The notes: a model not told the origin generated them from the letters alone. A stretch of 34,494 nucleotides of DNA from Candidatus Peregrinibacteria bacterium (GCA_018648865.1 JABGQH010000007.1:1-34494); one strand, 5' to 3'. Shown: positions 1 through 8,192, counted from the first letter of the stretch. Numbers and translations: made by a program.

Positions 1-1472
1 CGCAACCTCTCTGCTGTTATGTTTGATCCCTTCTGATACACATGATTACCAAGCACTTTCCTAAGTGCTGCACATAGTAAATGTGTAGCTGTATGCAGCT
101 TGGCAGTTTCTACAGAATTATCTGCCAGCCCCCCACTAAACTTTTTCTCGGCTCCTGCACGGCTTAAGTCTTGGTGCTCTTTAAATGCTTTATCAAATCC
201 TTTTTTATCTACTGTTAGATTATTTTCTTTAGCAAGCTCCTGAGTAATTTCTATTGGGAATCCATACGTGTCGTATAAATGGAATGCTGTTTTTCCATCC
301 AGTTCTTTTCCAGTTAATGATTGGATTGCTTTTGTAAAATGTTTAATTCCTTCATTTAATGTTTTAGAGAATTGAGTTTCTTCTGCGCTTAGGATGTCTT
401 TTATATGCTTTTGATCATCTAGTAATTTTCCGTACGTGCTTCCATATTGTTCTATTACAGTTTCTGCAATTTTTGGAGTAAAACTTCCATCATGCTCTAT
501 TTGTAATGCTCTGGCAGAGCGAATAGCTCTGCGAATAAGTCGCCTAAGCACATATCCTTGATCAACATTACTTGGTGTTACACCGTCTCCTATCATAAAT
601 ATTGCTGCTTTTATGTGGTCTGTAATTATTCGAGCATGTTTAACGGTTTCTGGTTTCAATTCCCCTCGTACTTCTTCTTCCATATTGTCATGCATCTTTA
701 GCACATGATCAAAAATTGGTTTAACAATATCTATCTCGTAAACATTGCTTACTTTTTGCATCATTGCAGCAGTCCTTTCTAGTCCCATCCCTGTATCTAC
801 ATTTTGCTGAGCAAGTGGAGTGAACGTTCCATCTTCGTTTTTGTTGTATTGCATAAACACATCATTCCAAATCTCCATCCAATCACTGTCATTTACCTTT
901 GGATTTCCTTTAGGTTCACCCTCTCCTACCCAATAAAACATTTCTGTATCTGGCCCGCATGGTCCTGTTAGTCCAGCTGGGCCCCACCAATTATCCTTCT
1001 TTGGTAAAAATGCGATTCTTTCCTCTGGGATTCCTAGACCAATCCAGATCTTTGCTGCTTCTTCATCTTTTGGTGCGTCTTTGTCTCCTTCAAAACAACT
1101 TACAGAAAGCATAGAAGGATCAATTTCTAAAACCTCTGTTAAAAACTTGTAACTTAATTTTATAGCATCCTCTTTAAAGTAATCACCCAAGCTCCAGTTA
1201 CCCATCATTTCAAAACATGTTAGATGTGTTTCGTCTCCTACCTCATCTATATCTTGTGTTCTTACACACCTCTGTACATCTACTAGCCTTTTTCCACCTG
1301 GGTGTGGTTCACCTAGTAAATATGGGACCAACGGATGCATCCCCGCAGTTGTAAATAAGACTGTTGGGTCATTCTCTGGTACCAATGGCGCTCCAGAAAT
1401 AACTGTGTGTCCATTACTCTGAAAAAAATCTAAATAAGCTTGTCGTATGTCGTTTGATAATAGTGGAGGCAT
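1..1472 (-). CDS. alaS: Alanyl-tRNA synthetase, N-terminal part (cut by window start)
   Basis: Alanyl-tRNA synthetase charges tRNA-Ala, and also tmRNA, with alanine in the cytoplasm. I translated the minus strand from the ATG at 1472. It begins MPPLLSNDIRQAYLDFF and stays open for about 490 codons to the window edge. The class II catalytic core is clear: GHTVISGAPLVP near the start, then RCVRTQDIDEVG, CFEMMGNWSLGDYF and GGLTGPCGPDTEMFY-like segments (here AGLTGPCGPDTEMFY), followed by NVDTGMGLERTAAMM. HTATHLL, close to the edge, matches the first zinc-binding His pair of the editing domain. The rest of the editing domain and the C-Ala domain lie outside the window. A -10 box lies only 6 nt before the ATG and there is no SD, so the mRNA is probably leaderless. 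Identification is very secure. Confidence 0.97.
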   Translation of the reverse strand, partial: MPPLLSNDIRQAYLDFFQSNGHTVISGAPLVPENDPTVLFTTAGMHPLVPYLLGEPHPGGKRLVDVQRCVRTQDIDEVGDETHLTCFEMMGNWSLGDYFKEDAIKLSYKFLTEVLEIDPSMLSVSCFEGDKDAPKDEEAAKIWIGLGIPEERIAFLPKKDNWWGPAGLTGPCGPDTEMFYWVGEGEPKGNPKVNDSDWMEIWNDVFMQYNKNEDGTFTPLAQQNVDTGMGLERTAAMMQKVSNVYEIDIVKPIFDHVLKMHDNMEEEVRGELKPETVKHARIITDHIKAAIFMIGDGVTPSNVDQGYVLRRLIRRAIRSARALQIEHDGSFTPKIAETVIEQYGSTYGKLLDDQKHIKDILSAEETQFSKTLNEGIKHFTKAIQSLTGKELDGKTAFHLYDTYGFPIEITQELAKENNLTVDKKGFDKAFKEHQDLSRAGAEKKFSGGLADNSVETAKLHTATHLLCAALRKVLGNHVYQKGSNITAERL

Positions 1473-1478
1473 GTGGGG

Positions 1479-1484
1479 ATTGTA
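1479..1484 (-). promoter_or_regulatory. -10 box of alaS (TACAAT), leaderless spacing
   Basis: Read on the minus strand, TACAAT lies 6 nt before the alaS ATG at 1472. With a normal -10 to +1 distance, transcription would start at or next to the A of the ATG. The -35 region is weak (TTATTG at 17 nt spacing). No SD-like sequence lies between. Confidence 0.5.
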
Positions 1485-1527
1485 TCAGTGAAGTAGTGAA
1501 GCAATAAAGCAGTAAAACAGTATAAAT

Positions 1528-1557
1528 AGCTTTAAGCTATAAGCTATAAGCTTTAAG
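1528..1557. repeat. Short tandem repeat, 7-nt unit (TAAGCTA type)
   Basis: Three to four imperfect copies of a 7-nt unit (TAAGCTA, TAAGCTA, TAAGCTT) follow each other between the divergent alaS and rpoD genes. AGCT-centred units make the stretch partly self-complementary. A looser AGT/AGC-rich repeat (1488-1520) precedes it. No function can be assigned. Confidence 0.5.
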
Positions 1558-1692
1558 TATAATATAAAGTGTATTTCAAAAAGAAGATTAGATCTCGTCT
1601 CCCCCTACAACCTGTTGTGGCGTAGTCTCGGAAAAACGTAGTGAAGCCGGACGAAGTTGGGTGAATAGAGAAAAAGTAATAAAACATACTAA

Positions 1693-1721
1693 TTGACAAA
1701 TAGCGCATTATTACGTATAAA
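1693..1721 (+). promoter_or_regulatory. Sigma-70 type promoter of the sigma factor gene
   Basis: TTGACA (1693-1698), a 17-nt spacer and TATAAA (1716-1721) form a near-consensus promoter. The ATG of the downstream gene is at 1731, 9 nt after the -10 box, so the transcript should begin within a few nucleotides of the start codon. No SD is present. Confidence 0.75.
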
Positions 1722-1730
1722 TGCTATTAA

Positions 1731-3680
1731 ATGAGTTCAAGTATTACCAGTGAATCTTATGAAGCTACTGAGGATCTTCCTTTAGGTATTTTTGCTGTAG
1801 ATGAAGAAGTAGAAGTGCCAATCATTTATAATGAGTTAATAGATGATTTGGATGCTCAGGCGGCCACTGAACAAGATGAAGAAGGGGAAACAGATGAGGG
1901 TGAAGCTGAAGAAACAAATGAGGATGAGAAATCTAATAAGAATGTATACTTACATGATCCTGTAAGAACATATCTAAACAGTATGCCGGAAACTCCTTTG
2001 TTAACTAGAAGAGAAGAAAAAATTACAGCAAAGATGATTGAGGTAAAAAGAGAAAAAATGGCTAGGCTTCTTTTATGTAATCCATACATTGCAGAAGAGG
2101 CACTGCAAATGTTAGAAACAACATATTTAGATTCAAAAGATGATTCATATGACAGCAACGTATCACATAGATTTGAAAGTGAATCCATCTCCATTATGGG
2201 GAGATCTTTTGATAATATTATTGATTCTTCTGACACTGCAGATAGATCATTGGAACAAGCAAAAGGTCGTTTACCAGAGAATACAAAAACAATACGTGCT
2301 TTGCTTGATCAGATCAGATCGTTAACCAAAGAATGCATCGTTACTATTGGAGAAAATCAAATTGAATTAAATGAACAAGAGGCAGAGGCACTAATAGAAA
2401 GTAAAAAAGAGAAAGTAGCTACGCTATTACTTGAGTTTGGAATGTTTAGATTCCCAATCAGAGAAAAATGGTTTAATGCACTGCAGCTTGCAGCCATGCC
2501 AGGGTTTAAAAGATCAAGAAAAAATATGGATCTTTCGGATCAGGAGCCATCCACAATAGAGATAGCTAAAAAAATTGCTGAATCAGAACCTATCAGTAAT
2601 TTAAGAAATCGTACAAAAAGTGCAAAGATTTCAGGAGACAAATATAAAAGAGCTAGACAAGAGCTTATAGACAGAAATTTAAGATTAGTTGTTTCTATCG
2701 CTAAAAAGTATAAGCATAGAGGGGTATCGTTTCTTGATTTAATTCAAGAGGGTAATGCGGGGCTAGCAATGGCGGCAGATAAGTTTGAATATAGGCGTGG
2801 CAATAAGTTTAGCACCGTTGCAACATGGTGGATAAGACAAGCCATGACTAGGGCTATTGCAGACAAAGGTAGAAATATTAGAATTCCAGTACATATTATT
2901 GATAGATTTAGTAAAATTTCGGATTTTGAATTATATTTTATGAACAATAATGACATGGCTCCTTCTCCACAAGAAATTGCAGAAGGGTTGGATATGGAAG
3001 AAGAAGAAGTGATACTTTTGATGAATAGTAGACAAAGAACCTTAGAACTTGATTGTAAAAAAGGCGGAGAAGAAGATGGTTCGACGTTTGGTGATATGAT
3101 TCCTGGTTCAGATGCGCAAGAAGAGCAATGGGGAGTTGATGTGAAAGATGCATTTGAGAGAGCCATAGAGAATTTAGATGATGAATGTAAAAGAATTTTG
3201 TATTTATTCTTCATTAAAGGTAAGACTTTGGAAGAAATAGGAAAAGAAATGAGCTTAACAAGAGAAAGAATAAGACAAAAAAAGGCAAGGGTTATTGATC
3301 AATTCTTGGCATCTGCAAAAGAATATGGAATATCTGCATTTGCTCCAGAGCTATCATGTAAATTAAATGATAGATTAACTTTGCGTTATTTGCGTATATT
3401 ATTAGAAATAGAAGATGTAAATAGAACACATAAAAAAGCATCACATATTTGTGGAATAGCTATGAGTATTGGAGAAGATTTAAGCAATCTCGATGTAGAT
3501 GCGCACTTATCTGAACTGTTAGTTAAGGGATTAGTTAGAGTTAAAATGGATGGAGTTAGATTTTATCATTTAACAGAAAAAGGAAGAGAAGAACTTAAGT
3601 GCTTAGAAATGGATGCACTCATGAATAATAGAAATTCCAATGGGAATGGCAATGGCAATGGGAGAGTGTGTAAGACTTAA
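1731..3680 (+). CDS. rpoD: RNA polymerase sigma-70 factor with extra C-terminal domain
   Basis: A primary-type sigma factor of 649 residues that directs RNA polymerase to promoters. An acidic N-terminal tail (about 1-70) is followed by region 1.2 (DPVRTYLNSMP), a long non-conserved insert, region 2 (DRNLRLVVSIAKKY to IRIPVHI, about 315-388), region 3 and region 4 with the helix-turn-helix SLTRERIRQKKARV (about 508-521). Q370 and T373, which match E. coli Q437 and T440 for -12 recognition, are kept, as are W366 and W367. Two region 2.3 aromatics are lost: N358 and V363 stand where E. coli has Y425 and Y430. After region 4, where most such factors end, about 110 residues follow. They look like a winged helix (LSELLVKGLVRVKMDGVRFY, then HLTEKGREEL) and end in an Asn-Gly tail. 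Whether it is the housekeeping factor cannot be decided here. Confidence 0.93.
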   Translation: MSSSITSESYEATEDLPLGIFAVDEEVEVPIIYNELIDDLDAQAATEQDEEGETDEGEAEETNEDEKSNKNVYLHDPVRTYLNSMPETPLLTRREEKITAKMIEVKREKMARLLLCNPYIAEEALQMLETTYLDSKDDSYDSNVSHRFESESISIMGRSFDNIIDSSDTADRSLEQAKGRLPENTKTIRALLDQIRSLTKECIVTIGENQIELNEQEAEALIESKKEKVATLLLEFGMFRFPIREKWFNALQLAAMPGFKRSRKNMDLSDQEPSTIEIAKKIAESEPISNLRNRTKSAKISGDKYKRARQELIDRNLRLVVSIAKKYKHRGVSFLDLIQEGNAGLAMAADKFEYRRGNKFSTVATWWIRQAMTRAIADKGRNIRIPVHIIDRFSKISDFELYFMNNNDMAPSPQEIAEGLDMEEEEVILLMNSRQRTLELDCKKGGEEDGSTFGDMIPGSDAQEEQWGVDVKDAFERAIENLDDECKRILYLFFIKGKTLEEIGKEMSLTRERIRQKKARVIDQFLASAKEYGISAFAPELSCKLNDRLTLRYLRILLEIEDVNRTHKKASHICGIAMSIGEDLSNLDVDAHLSELLVKGLVRVKMDGVRFYHLTEKGREELKCLEMDALMNNRNSNGNGNGNGRVCKT

Positions 3681-3696
3681 AAACGACAAATCAACT

Positions 3697-3770
3697 TTTG
3701 TAATACATTGTCACACAATTGTAATACATTGTATTACAAATAGGATGCTCTGTATTACATTGTAATACAA
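3697..3770. repeat. Cluster of TGTAATACA/TGTATTACA palindromes
   Basis: Between the convergent sigma and membrane-protein genes, the 10-mer TTGTAATACA and its inverted copy recur. One half-site is at 3698-3707. A perfect 21-nt palindrome lies at 3719-3739 (TTGTAATACA, T, inverted copy). A perfect 19-nt palindrome lies at 3751-3769 in the opposite order (TGTATTACA, T, inverted copy). It could be an operator array, a set of AT-rich hairpins ending both transcripts, or a small repeat element. Confidence 0.6.
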
Positions 3771-3776
3771 AAAATA

Positions 3777-4109
3777 CTACGGTTCTCTACCCTCAATCAT
3801 AAATATATGACCAATAACAAATGGAGGGACGGAGATAATTAAAAATGGAATTAAATGTTTATATGTGTGAAAAAAGAAAATACTAACGAATGCTAATAAA
3901 ATACACATTATGCCTGCTGTTTGTGGTCTCTTATTAGAAATGAAAAGTGGGATTAGCAGAAGTAATGCAGGGAATGAATGAATCGAAAAGCCAATAACTT
4001 TCTCTAATGTCGTACCTGGCATGCTAAACACATCCATACTCATAACTATAAAAAAACTAATTAGAAATATTAGTAATACGCGCGGCAATAGGTGAATTAA
4101 TCTCTTCAT
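3777..4109 (-). CDS. Small four-helix membrane protein
   Basis: A 110-residue hydrophobic protein with about four predicted membrane helices (roughly 8-26, 44-60, 66-82 and 86-103). It has a basic start (MKRLIHLLPR) and conserved-looking short loops. The layout resembles small conserved membrane proteins of unknown function (the DUF7670-like group), but I cannot confirm the family by eye. A -10-like TATGAT lies 8 nt before the ATG with no SD, so the mRNA may be leaderless. It lies 34 bp downstream of the PEP carboxylase start side is not relevant: the PEP carboxylase gene ends at 4144 and this gene begins at 4109, both on the minus strand, so they could share a transcript. Function unknown. 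Confidence 0.65.
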   Translation of the reverse strand: MKRLIHLLPRVLLIFLISFFIVMSMDVFSMPGTTLEKVIGFSIHSFPALLLLIPLFISNKRPQTAGIMCILLAFVSIFFFHTYKHLIPFLIISVPPFVIGHIFMIEGREP

Positions 4110-4143
4110 AGAAGGAAATCATACACCATATATATTAATATTT

Positions 4144-5691
4144 TTACCCTATGCTTCTACGTATTATTGCAGCTTCTATAATATCTTCTGTAATACGTTC
4201 TTTATCTATGCTGTCTTCCCTCATTCTATGGAAAATATTAGATGTTAGATTCCTATGGATCACATGATGTGGTTTCTTTGGTCCTAGTGGTTCACCTAGA
4301 TATTCTTCTATAGCTTTTAGATCTTTCTCTATTTCTTTAAACGTATCGCTAGTCTTTGCACCAATGTGTACGTTCTCGTAATTCAAATATTTACCTGCAT
4401 GCATTAGGTCATTACGCAGAGCTGGATAATATTTTTCTATTAAAGGAAGTAGCCCTTTCTCTGTTGCTTCTTTTAAACCTCTACCAGTAGAGATTAGTTC
4501 TGGTGGAATACCTTGAGAATATAAAGAGGCAGTAAACTTAATAGCTCTAGGTAGGGTTACATCCCCAACACCTCGGCTGTATCCAAATAAACCTATGTGA
4601 AGTAGTCGTTCCCTTCTACTTGGTACAAGTCCTGCAATTTGATTAATACTTTCTGCCAAAGATTCAATAGTGCTTTGCCAATGCTTGGTAAAGATTGCAC
4701 AGATTTCTCTAAGTCCTTGTATATCTGCTGCATCTACGTGTTGAACCTCTCTCTTTGGTGCCTCTTGTTTTATTAGTTTTATTGTTTTCTTCACATCCTC
4801 TAGAGGATAGTCATAACGGAACGCGGACTGGATTGAATATGTGCGTACCCCTGCGTATTGCTCCAAGAATGAATCTGTATACATTGGATTTACGCTTCCT
4901 CTAAATGGTAGAGAACCTGTTCCGATAACTGGGTACACAGGGTAGCCGAGTTCTTCACCAACTTCATAAGCAGAACTAAGCGCTGCTTTTATAGCTAGAA
5001 CTGCAGGAATAAGGCCAGAGTTAAGAGCAGGATCACTACGTGCTAGGAACAATCGGAATCCAGATGCCTCCAAACTCTCTTTGGTATGTTCCTGAGTTAG
5101 GAGTTTCCAATATGGTTCCAATATATTTCTAATATCAAACATGTTGTCTATGTCTTCTACTAGTGGAGTTACCCTAAATTCAGATAATAATTTTGTGTGG
5201 GCACCTTCTCCTCCATGGAAAGTTTGCCCATGTAATGAACAAACATTTTTAAATGCGTCACGAACAGTAGTCAGTTGGTCAGTAGATGTTGTAAGTGGTA
5301 AAAACATCTCGTGAACAGGTGAGCATGGCATTCCAATATCTTTAGAGAGATCAGAAAGAGACAGCATGTTCATAAATGCTCTAGCCATGTGATGCATTTG
5401 TTCACCACGAAAAGCTGGAATACGAAATGTTAGATTAAGTGTTTTACCTAATGGATGTGATTCAAAAAATTCTTTATCTAGTGAGTATGCTTTTTCTCCA
5501 ACTGCTTCATCTACGTACTTCCCTTCCCAGTCCCACATGTATTCATCTACTCCTAGATCCTTATACAAAAGGACTAATTCATTAATTTCATCTTGAGTAG
5601 AAATAAATGCACCGTCTTTCCACCATGGGGAAGATGCGTTGTCTGGATGTTGTGTGGCCATCGCGGCGGGTGGCCAATTAGTTTCAGTCAT
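4144..5691 (-). CDS. ppcA: Phosphoenolpyruvate carboxylase, archaeal type
   Basis: PEP carboxylase joins PEP and bicarbonate to give oxaloacetate and phosphate. The 515-residue length and sequence match the short archaeal-type family (PpcA), not the 900-residue bacterial type. Family landmarks are the N-terminal MATQHPDNA, the segment FRIPAFRGEQMHHMARAF, GQTFHGGEGAH, FRLFLARSDPALNSG and the Gly-rich GTGSLPFRGSVNP. The start at 5691 gives a short lead before MATQHPDNA; an internal start at that Met, ten residues later, is also possible. It is divergent from an aspartate-type aminotransferase across 60 bp, which suggests that oxaloacetate is made for aspartate synthesis. This enzyme type is known from archaea and a few bacteria such as Clostridium and Leuconostoc, so lateral transfer is plausible. 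Confidence 0.95.
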   Translation of the reverse strand: MTETNWPPAAMATQHPDNASSPWWKDGAFISTQDEINELVLLYKDLGVDEYMWDWEGKYVDEAVGEKAYSLDKEFFESHPLGKTLNLTFRIPAFRGEQMHHMARAFMNMLSLSDLSKDIGMPCSPVHEMFLPLTTSTDQLTTVRDAFKNVCSLHGQTFHGGEGAHTKLLSEFRVTPLVEDIDNMFDIRNILEPYWKLLTQEHTKESLEASGFRLFLARSDPALNSGLIPAVLAIKAALSSAYEVGEELGYPVYPVIGTGSLPFRGSVNPMYTDSFLEQYAGVRTYSIQSAFRYDYPLEDVKKTIKLIKQEAPKREVQHVDAADIQGLREICAIFTKHWQSTIESLAESINQIAGLVPSRRERLLHIGLFGYSRGVGDVTLPRAIKFTASLYSQGIPPELISTGRGLKEATEKGLLPLIEKYYPALRNDLMHAGKYLNYENVHIGAKTSDTFKEIEKDLKAIEEYLGEPLGPKKPHHVIHRNLTSNIFHRMREDSIDKERITEDIIEAAIIRRSIG

Positions 5692-5751
5692 AGATTAGGA
5701 GTTAGATATTGTGCAATACTGTAAGGCAGTTATATTTAACTTACGAGAATT

Positions 5752-6891
5752 ATGCAAAGAGAATCCCTACTAGCATCGCTTTCTGCGCTAGAACCAGACC
5801 AGATCTTCGAGTCGGCGAAGTCTGCAAAGGCCGCAGGCTCCTCTGCATTGAACGGAACTATAGGAATAATAATGAACGAAGAGGGGGGATTACTTAGGAT
5901 GTCTTCGGTAGAAAAGTCACTTAAATCTTTAGATGATAATGAGCCGATTGGTTATCCACCAATCTCTGGGATTCCAGAATTTTTGGATGCAGCAACCTCA
6001 CTTGTATTTGGTAAAGAGATCACAATTCCAAGAGTCGCAACATCAGGTGGAACAGGCGCACTTAATACCTTGTTAAAACTTGCAAGCTCAGCAGGAGTAA
6101 AAAAAGTATTACTGCCAACACCTACTTGGCCAAATCATTTAAAAGTTTGCAGCACTGTTGGTATCCATATCACAGAAACTCCATACTTAGCAGACTCACT
6201 GCCTTGCATAGATTCTATAATTGAGGAGGTTGCAGCTTTAACGCAGCCGCATGTATTACTAATGCAGGCTGGGTGCCATAATCCTACGGGGTTAGATCCA
6301 TCACAAGATCAATGGAAGGCTCTCGCTAAATCATTAAAAGGAACGTCTCACATCTTGTTACTAGATTTTCCTTATCAAGGGCTCGGCAAAGGAGTGCAGG
6401 AGGACGCAGAAGTAATTCAAATTTGCATGGATGCAGGGATTTCATTCCTAATTGCTTGGTCCGCATCTAAAAACCATGGAATTTACGGGCTGCGTACCGG
6501 TGTTGCTTTCGCAGTAGTCTCAGATTCAGAGACAGAAGTAATACAGCAGCATTTAGACATGATCAGTAGATCCACAATCTCTGTAGCCCCAGTTACAGGG
6601 CAATACGCTCTTTCTATCACTCAGTCTAAATTCAAAAAAGAATGGTTAGACGAGCTTGCAGAGCTGCGCTTAAGCTTAGATAAAAAGAGGGAAGTAATAT
6701 CTAAAATGCTTCCCACCCTCTCATGTATAAATACAAATGGACTCTTTATTAAACTCCCACTATCTGCAGATCAGATAGATTCACTTAAGTCTAAAAATAT
6801 ATTCTTAAATCCCAATGGCAGGCTAAACATTGCAGGGATTCCTGCAGAAAGAATAGAAGAACTTTGCAAAGCGATTGCGGAGGTTTTATAA
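5752..6891 (+). CDS. Class I aminotransferase, aspartate/aromatic (AspC/TyrB) type
   Basis: A pyridoxal-phosphate aminotransferase of 379 residues, close to the usual 396. It has the fold-type I motifs HNPTG (N177), the D205/Y208 pair in DFPYQGLGKG, the PLP lysine K240 in SASKN, R248 of the phosphate site and R357 in NGRLNIAG for the substrate alpha-carboxylate. R273 in ISRSTISVAP aligns with the Arg that binds the side-chain carboxylate in E. coli AspC, so aspartate/oxaloacetate specificity is plausible, though aromatic substrates cannot be excluded. Its head-to-head position with PEP carboxylase supports a role in making aspartate from oxaloacetate. The ATG at 5752 has no clear SD. A hairpin directly over the stop codon serves as terminator for this gene and the convergent TPR gene. 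Confidence 0.9.
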   Translation: MQRESLLASLSALEPDQIFESAKSAKAAGSSALNGTIGIIMNEEGGLLRMSSVEKSLKSLDDNEPIGYPPISGIPEFLDAATSLVFGKEITIPRVATSGGTGALNTLLKLASSAGVKKVLLPTPTWPNHLKVCSTVGIHITETPYLADSLPCIDSIIEEVAALTQPHVLLMQAGCHNPTGLDPSQDQWKALAKSLKGTSHILLLDFPYQGLGKGVQEDAEVIQICMDAGISFLIAWSASKNHGIYGLRTGVAFAVVSDSETEVIQQHLDMISRSTISVAPVTGQYALSITQSKFKKEWLDELAELRLSLDKKREVISKMLPTLSCINTNGLFIKLPLSADQIDSLKSKNIFLNPNGRLNIAGIPAERIEELCKAIAEVL

Positions 6892-6920
6892 AAACCCCGA
6901 TCCAAGTGGACCGAGGTTTT
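6891..6920. terminator. Bidirectional hairpin terminator
   Basis: AAAACCCCGATCC and GGACCGAGGTTTT form a 13-bp stem with two mismatches and a 4-nt loop. U-tracts are present on both strands (TTTTGTG on plus, TTTTTATAAAA on minus). It separates the convergent aminotransferase and TPR genes. Confidence 0.75.
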
Positions 6921-6931
6921 GTGTGTGTAGA

Positions 6932-7675
6932 TCACGGACCAGAAATAATCCGTGGCGGATAACGTTCGTAATGAACTTCATCCCCAGCTCTTCTTTCTCT
7001 AACGCCAATTGGTGGCGGGCTAGGGAGAGATTGGTAAGTTCTTTTATCGGCATCAGCTAGTTCATTTTCACCTTTGCTGCGATAAAGATTACTTCTGTTT
7101 AGATACGCGATATTGTTTTCTGGATCCAGCTCAATAGCTCGATTGAAATCCGAAAGCGCGCTATCGGAATCTCCGATTCTAGAATAAGCAAAGCCTCGAT
7201 TGCTGTACTGAGTCGAATTTTCGGGTTCGAGCTCCAAGGCTTTGGTGAAATCTTCTATCGCCCGAGTGTTTGACCCGACAATATCATCGGGAAACCCCAA
7301 TCTAGTTACGGCATGCGCCCGATCGATATAGGCGTATGAATTTGTTGGGTCCAAACGAATAGCTTCGTTCAGATCCAAGATTGCTTCTTCGTTTTTGCCT
7401 ATTCGGTGATACCGATGGCCGCGGTCGAAGTAGGCTTCGCCAGTTGGGTTTTGCTCGATTGCTTCGGTCAAATCTTCAATGGAAACGCTGGCTTCTGCCT
7501 CTTCGCCAGAGTCTTCTTCGTCGATAGTTACGGGCGCTTCTTCTTGTTGGTCGTAAACGACCTGCTCGGGTGTGGCATCCTCTGTGTACCACAGATAATA
7601 ACTAAAAAGTGTTACAAGGCATGTCAGCAAACAAACGATTACCAACGAAGGTAATACCAAATTTCGATTTCTCAT
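6932..7675 (-). CDS. Membrane-anchored TPR protein
   Basis: A 247-residue protein. The N-terminus (MRNRNLVLPS) leads into one membrane helix (about 7-30), then an acidic linker (about 31-65) and four or five tetratricopeptide repeats with the typical spacing (YFDRGHRYHRIGKNEEAILDL, AYIDRAHAVTRLG, YSNRGFAYSRIGDSDSALSDF, AYLNRSNLYRSKGENELAD). TPRs bind other proteins; the domain would face outside if the helix is an uncleaved signal anchor. I chose the start at 7675, not 7690, because the upstream ATG overlaps an AAGGAG Shine-Dalgarno site placed correctly for the second ATG. Codons are GC-richer than in neighbouring genes, and a leader and terminator are present. The partner is unknown. Confidence 0.85.
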   Translation of the reverse strand: MRNRNLVLPSLVIVCLLTCLVTLFSYYLWYTEDATPEQVVYDQQEEAPVTIDEEDSGEEAEASVSIEDLTEAIEQNPTGEAYFDRGHRYHRIGKNEEAILDLNEAIRLDPTNSYAYIDRAHAVTRLGFPDDIVGSNTRAIEDFTKALELEPENSTQYSNRGFAYSRIGDSDSALSDFNRAIELDPENNIAYLNRSNLYRSKGENELADADKRTYQSLPSPPPIGVRERRAGDEVHYERYPPRIISGP

Positions 7676-7743
7676 TTCTATCTCCTTCATGATGTTAAAG
7701 ATCTACACACGTACGCTAGAAAACAAATCCCAGCATTGTAAAT

Positions 7744-7772
7744 AATCTAGAACTGCTTTGTTCTGTGGTCAA
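7744..7772 (-). promoter_or_regulatory. Promoter of the TPR gene
   Basis: On the minus strand TTGACC (7772-7767), a 17-nt spacer and TAGATT (7749-7744) give a good sigma-70 promoter. The leader before the SD-led start at 7675 would be about 60 nt, unlike the leaderless genes nearby. Confidence 0.55.
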
Positions 7773-7790
7773 TTGTTATTTTCTAATTAT

Positions 7791-7817
7791 AAAAAGCCCC
7801 CAATTGTGATCGGGGGC
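7791..7817 (-). terminator. Intrinsic terminator of the 7842 gene
   Basis: On the minus strand GCCCCC, a 10-nt loop and GGGGGC are followed by TTTTT. It lies 25 nt after the stop of the small membrane-protein gene. Confidence 0.85.
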
Positions 7818-7841
7818 GATTTGCTCATTTCAGAACGACCT

Positions 7842-8120
7842 CTAGTCGTCTGTACGCATTGATTCTGCGTAGGCAAATGCCTTTAGAGCGTAGGGGATTC
7901 CAAACGGCACACTAGCTAAACTAGCTACCGTTACGCATATTGCGAATGGAATCCTTTGCTTCAACAATGCGAAGCAGATCCCCATGAGCGAACTCATAAA
8001 GATAATTACACCAAGGATCCGTCCTGTGTACTGCTCGCCGATAGCAAAATAATTGGGGTAGAAAAAGTATCCCCATGCGGCGAGAGAAATAGAAAGCAGA
8101 ACTACAATAAAGCACTTCAT
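7842..8120 (-). CDS. Small three-helix membrane protein
   Basis: A 92-residue protein with three predicted membrane helices (about 2-20, 33-52 and 56-76) and a polar C-terminus (AESMRTDD). No family is recognised. The gene is a complete stand-alone unit: consensus promoter, a leader of about 40 nt, an AGGAGA SD 7 nt before the ATG, and a strong terminator. This signal quality supports it being a real gene in spite of its size. Two similarly built tiny membrane-protein genes lie at 12567 and 12959. Confidence 0.7.
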   Translation of the reverse strand: MKCFIVVLLSISLAAWGYFFYPNYFAIGEQYTGRILGVIIFMSSLMGICFALLKQRIPFAICVTVASLASVPFGIPYALKAFAYAESMRTDD

Positions 8121-8164
8121 TGTTCTTCTCCTAGATGTGGGACATGATGTAAAGGAACTGGCGT

Positions 8165-8192
8165 ACTATACTATTATATTTAGATATGTCAA
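8165..8192 (-). promoter_or_regulatory. Consensus promoter of the 7842 gene
   Basis: On the minus strand TTGACA (8192-8187), a 16-nt spacer and TATAGT (8170-8165) lie about 45 nt before the ATG at 8120. A proper SD (AGGAGA) precedes that start codon. Confidence 0.75.

Noticed and set aside
3697-3770. Palindromes as a CRISPR or insertion-sequence end
   Set aside because: Units are too short and too close, with no spacers, transposase or target-site duplication.
5709-5897. Short ORF upstream of the aminotransferase
   Set aside because: It overlaps the aminotransferase start in another frame and has no recognisable product.
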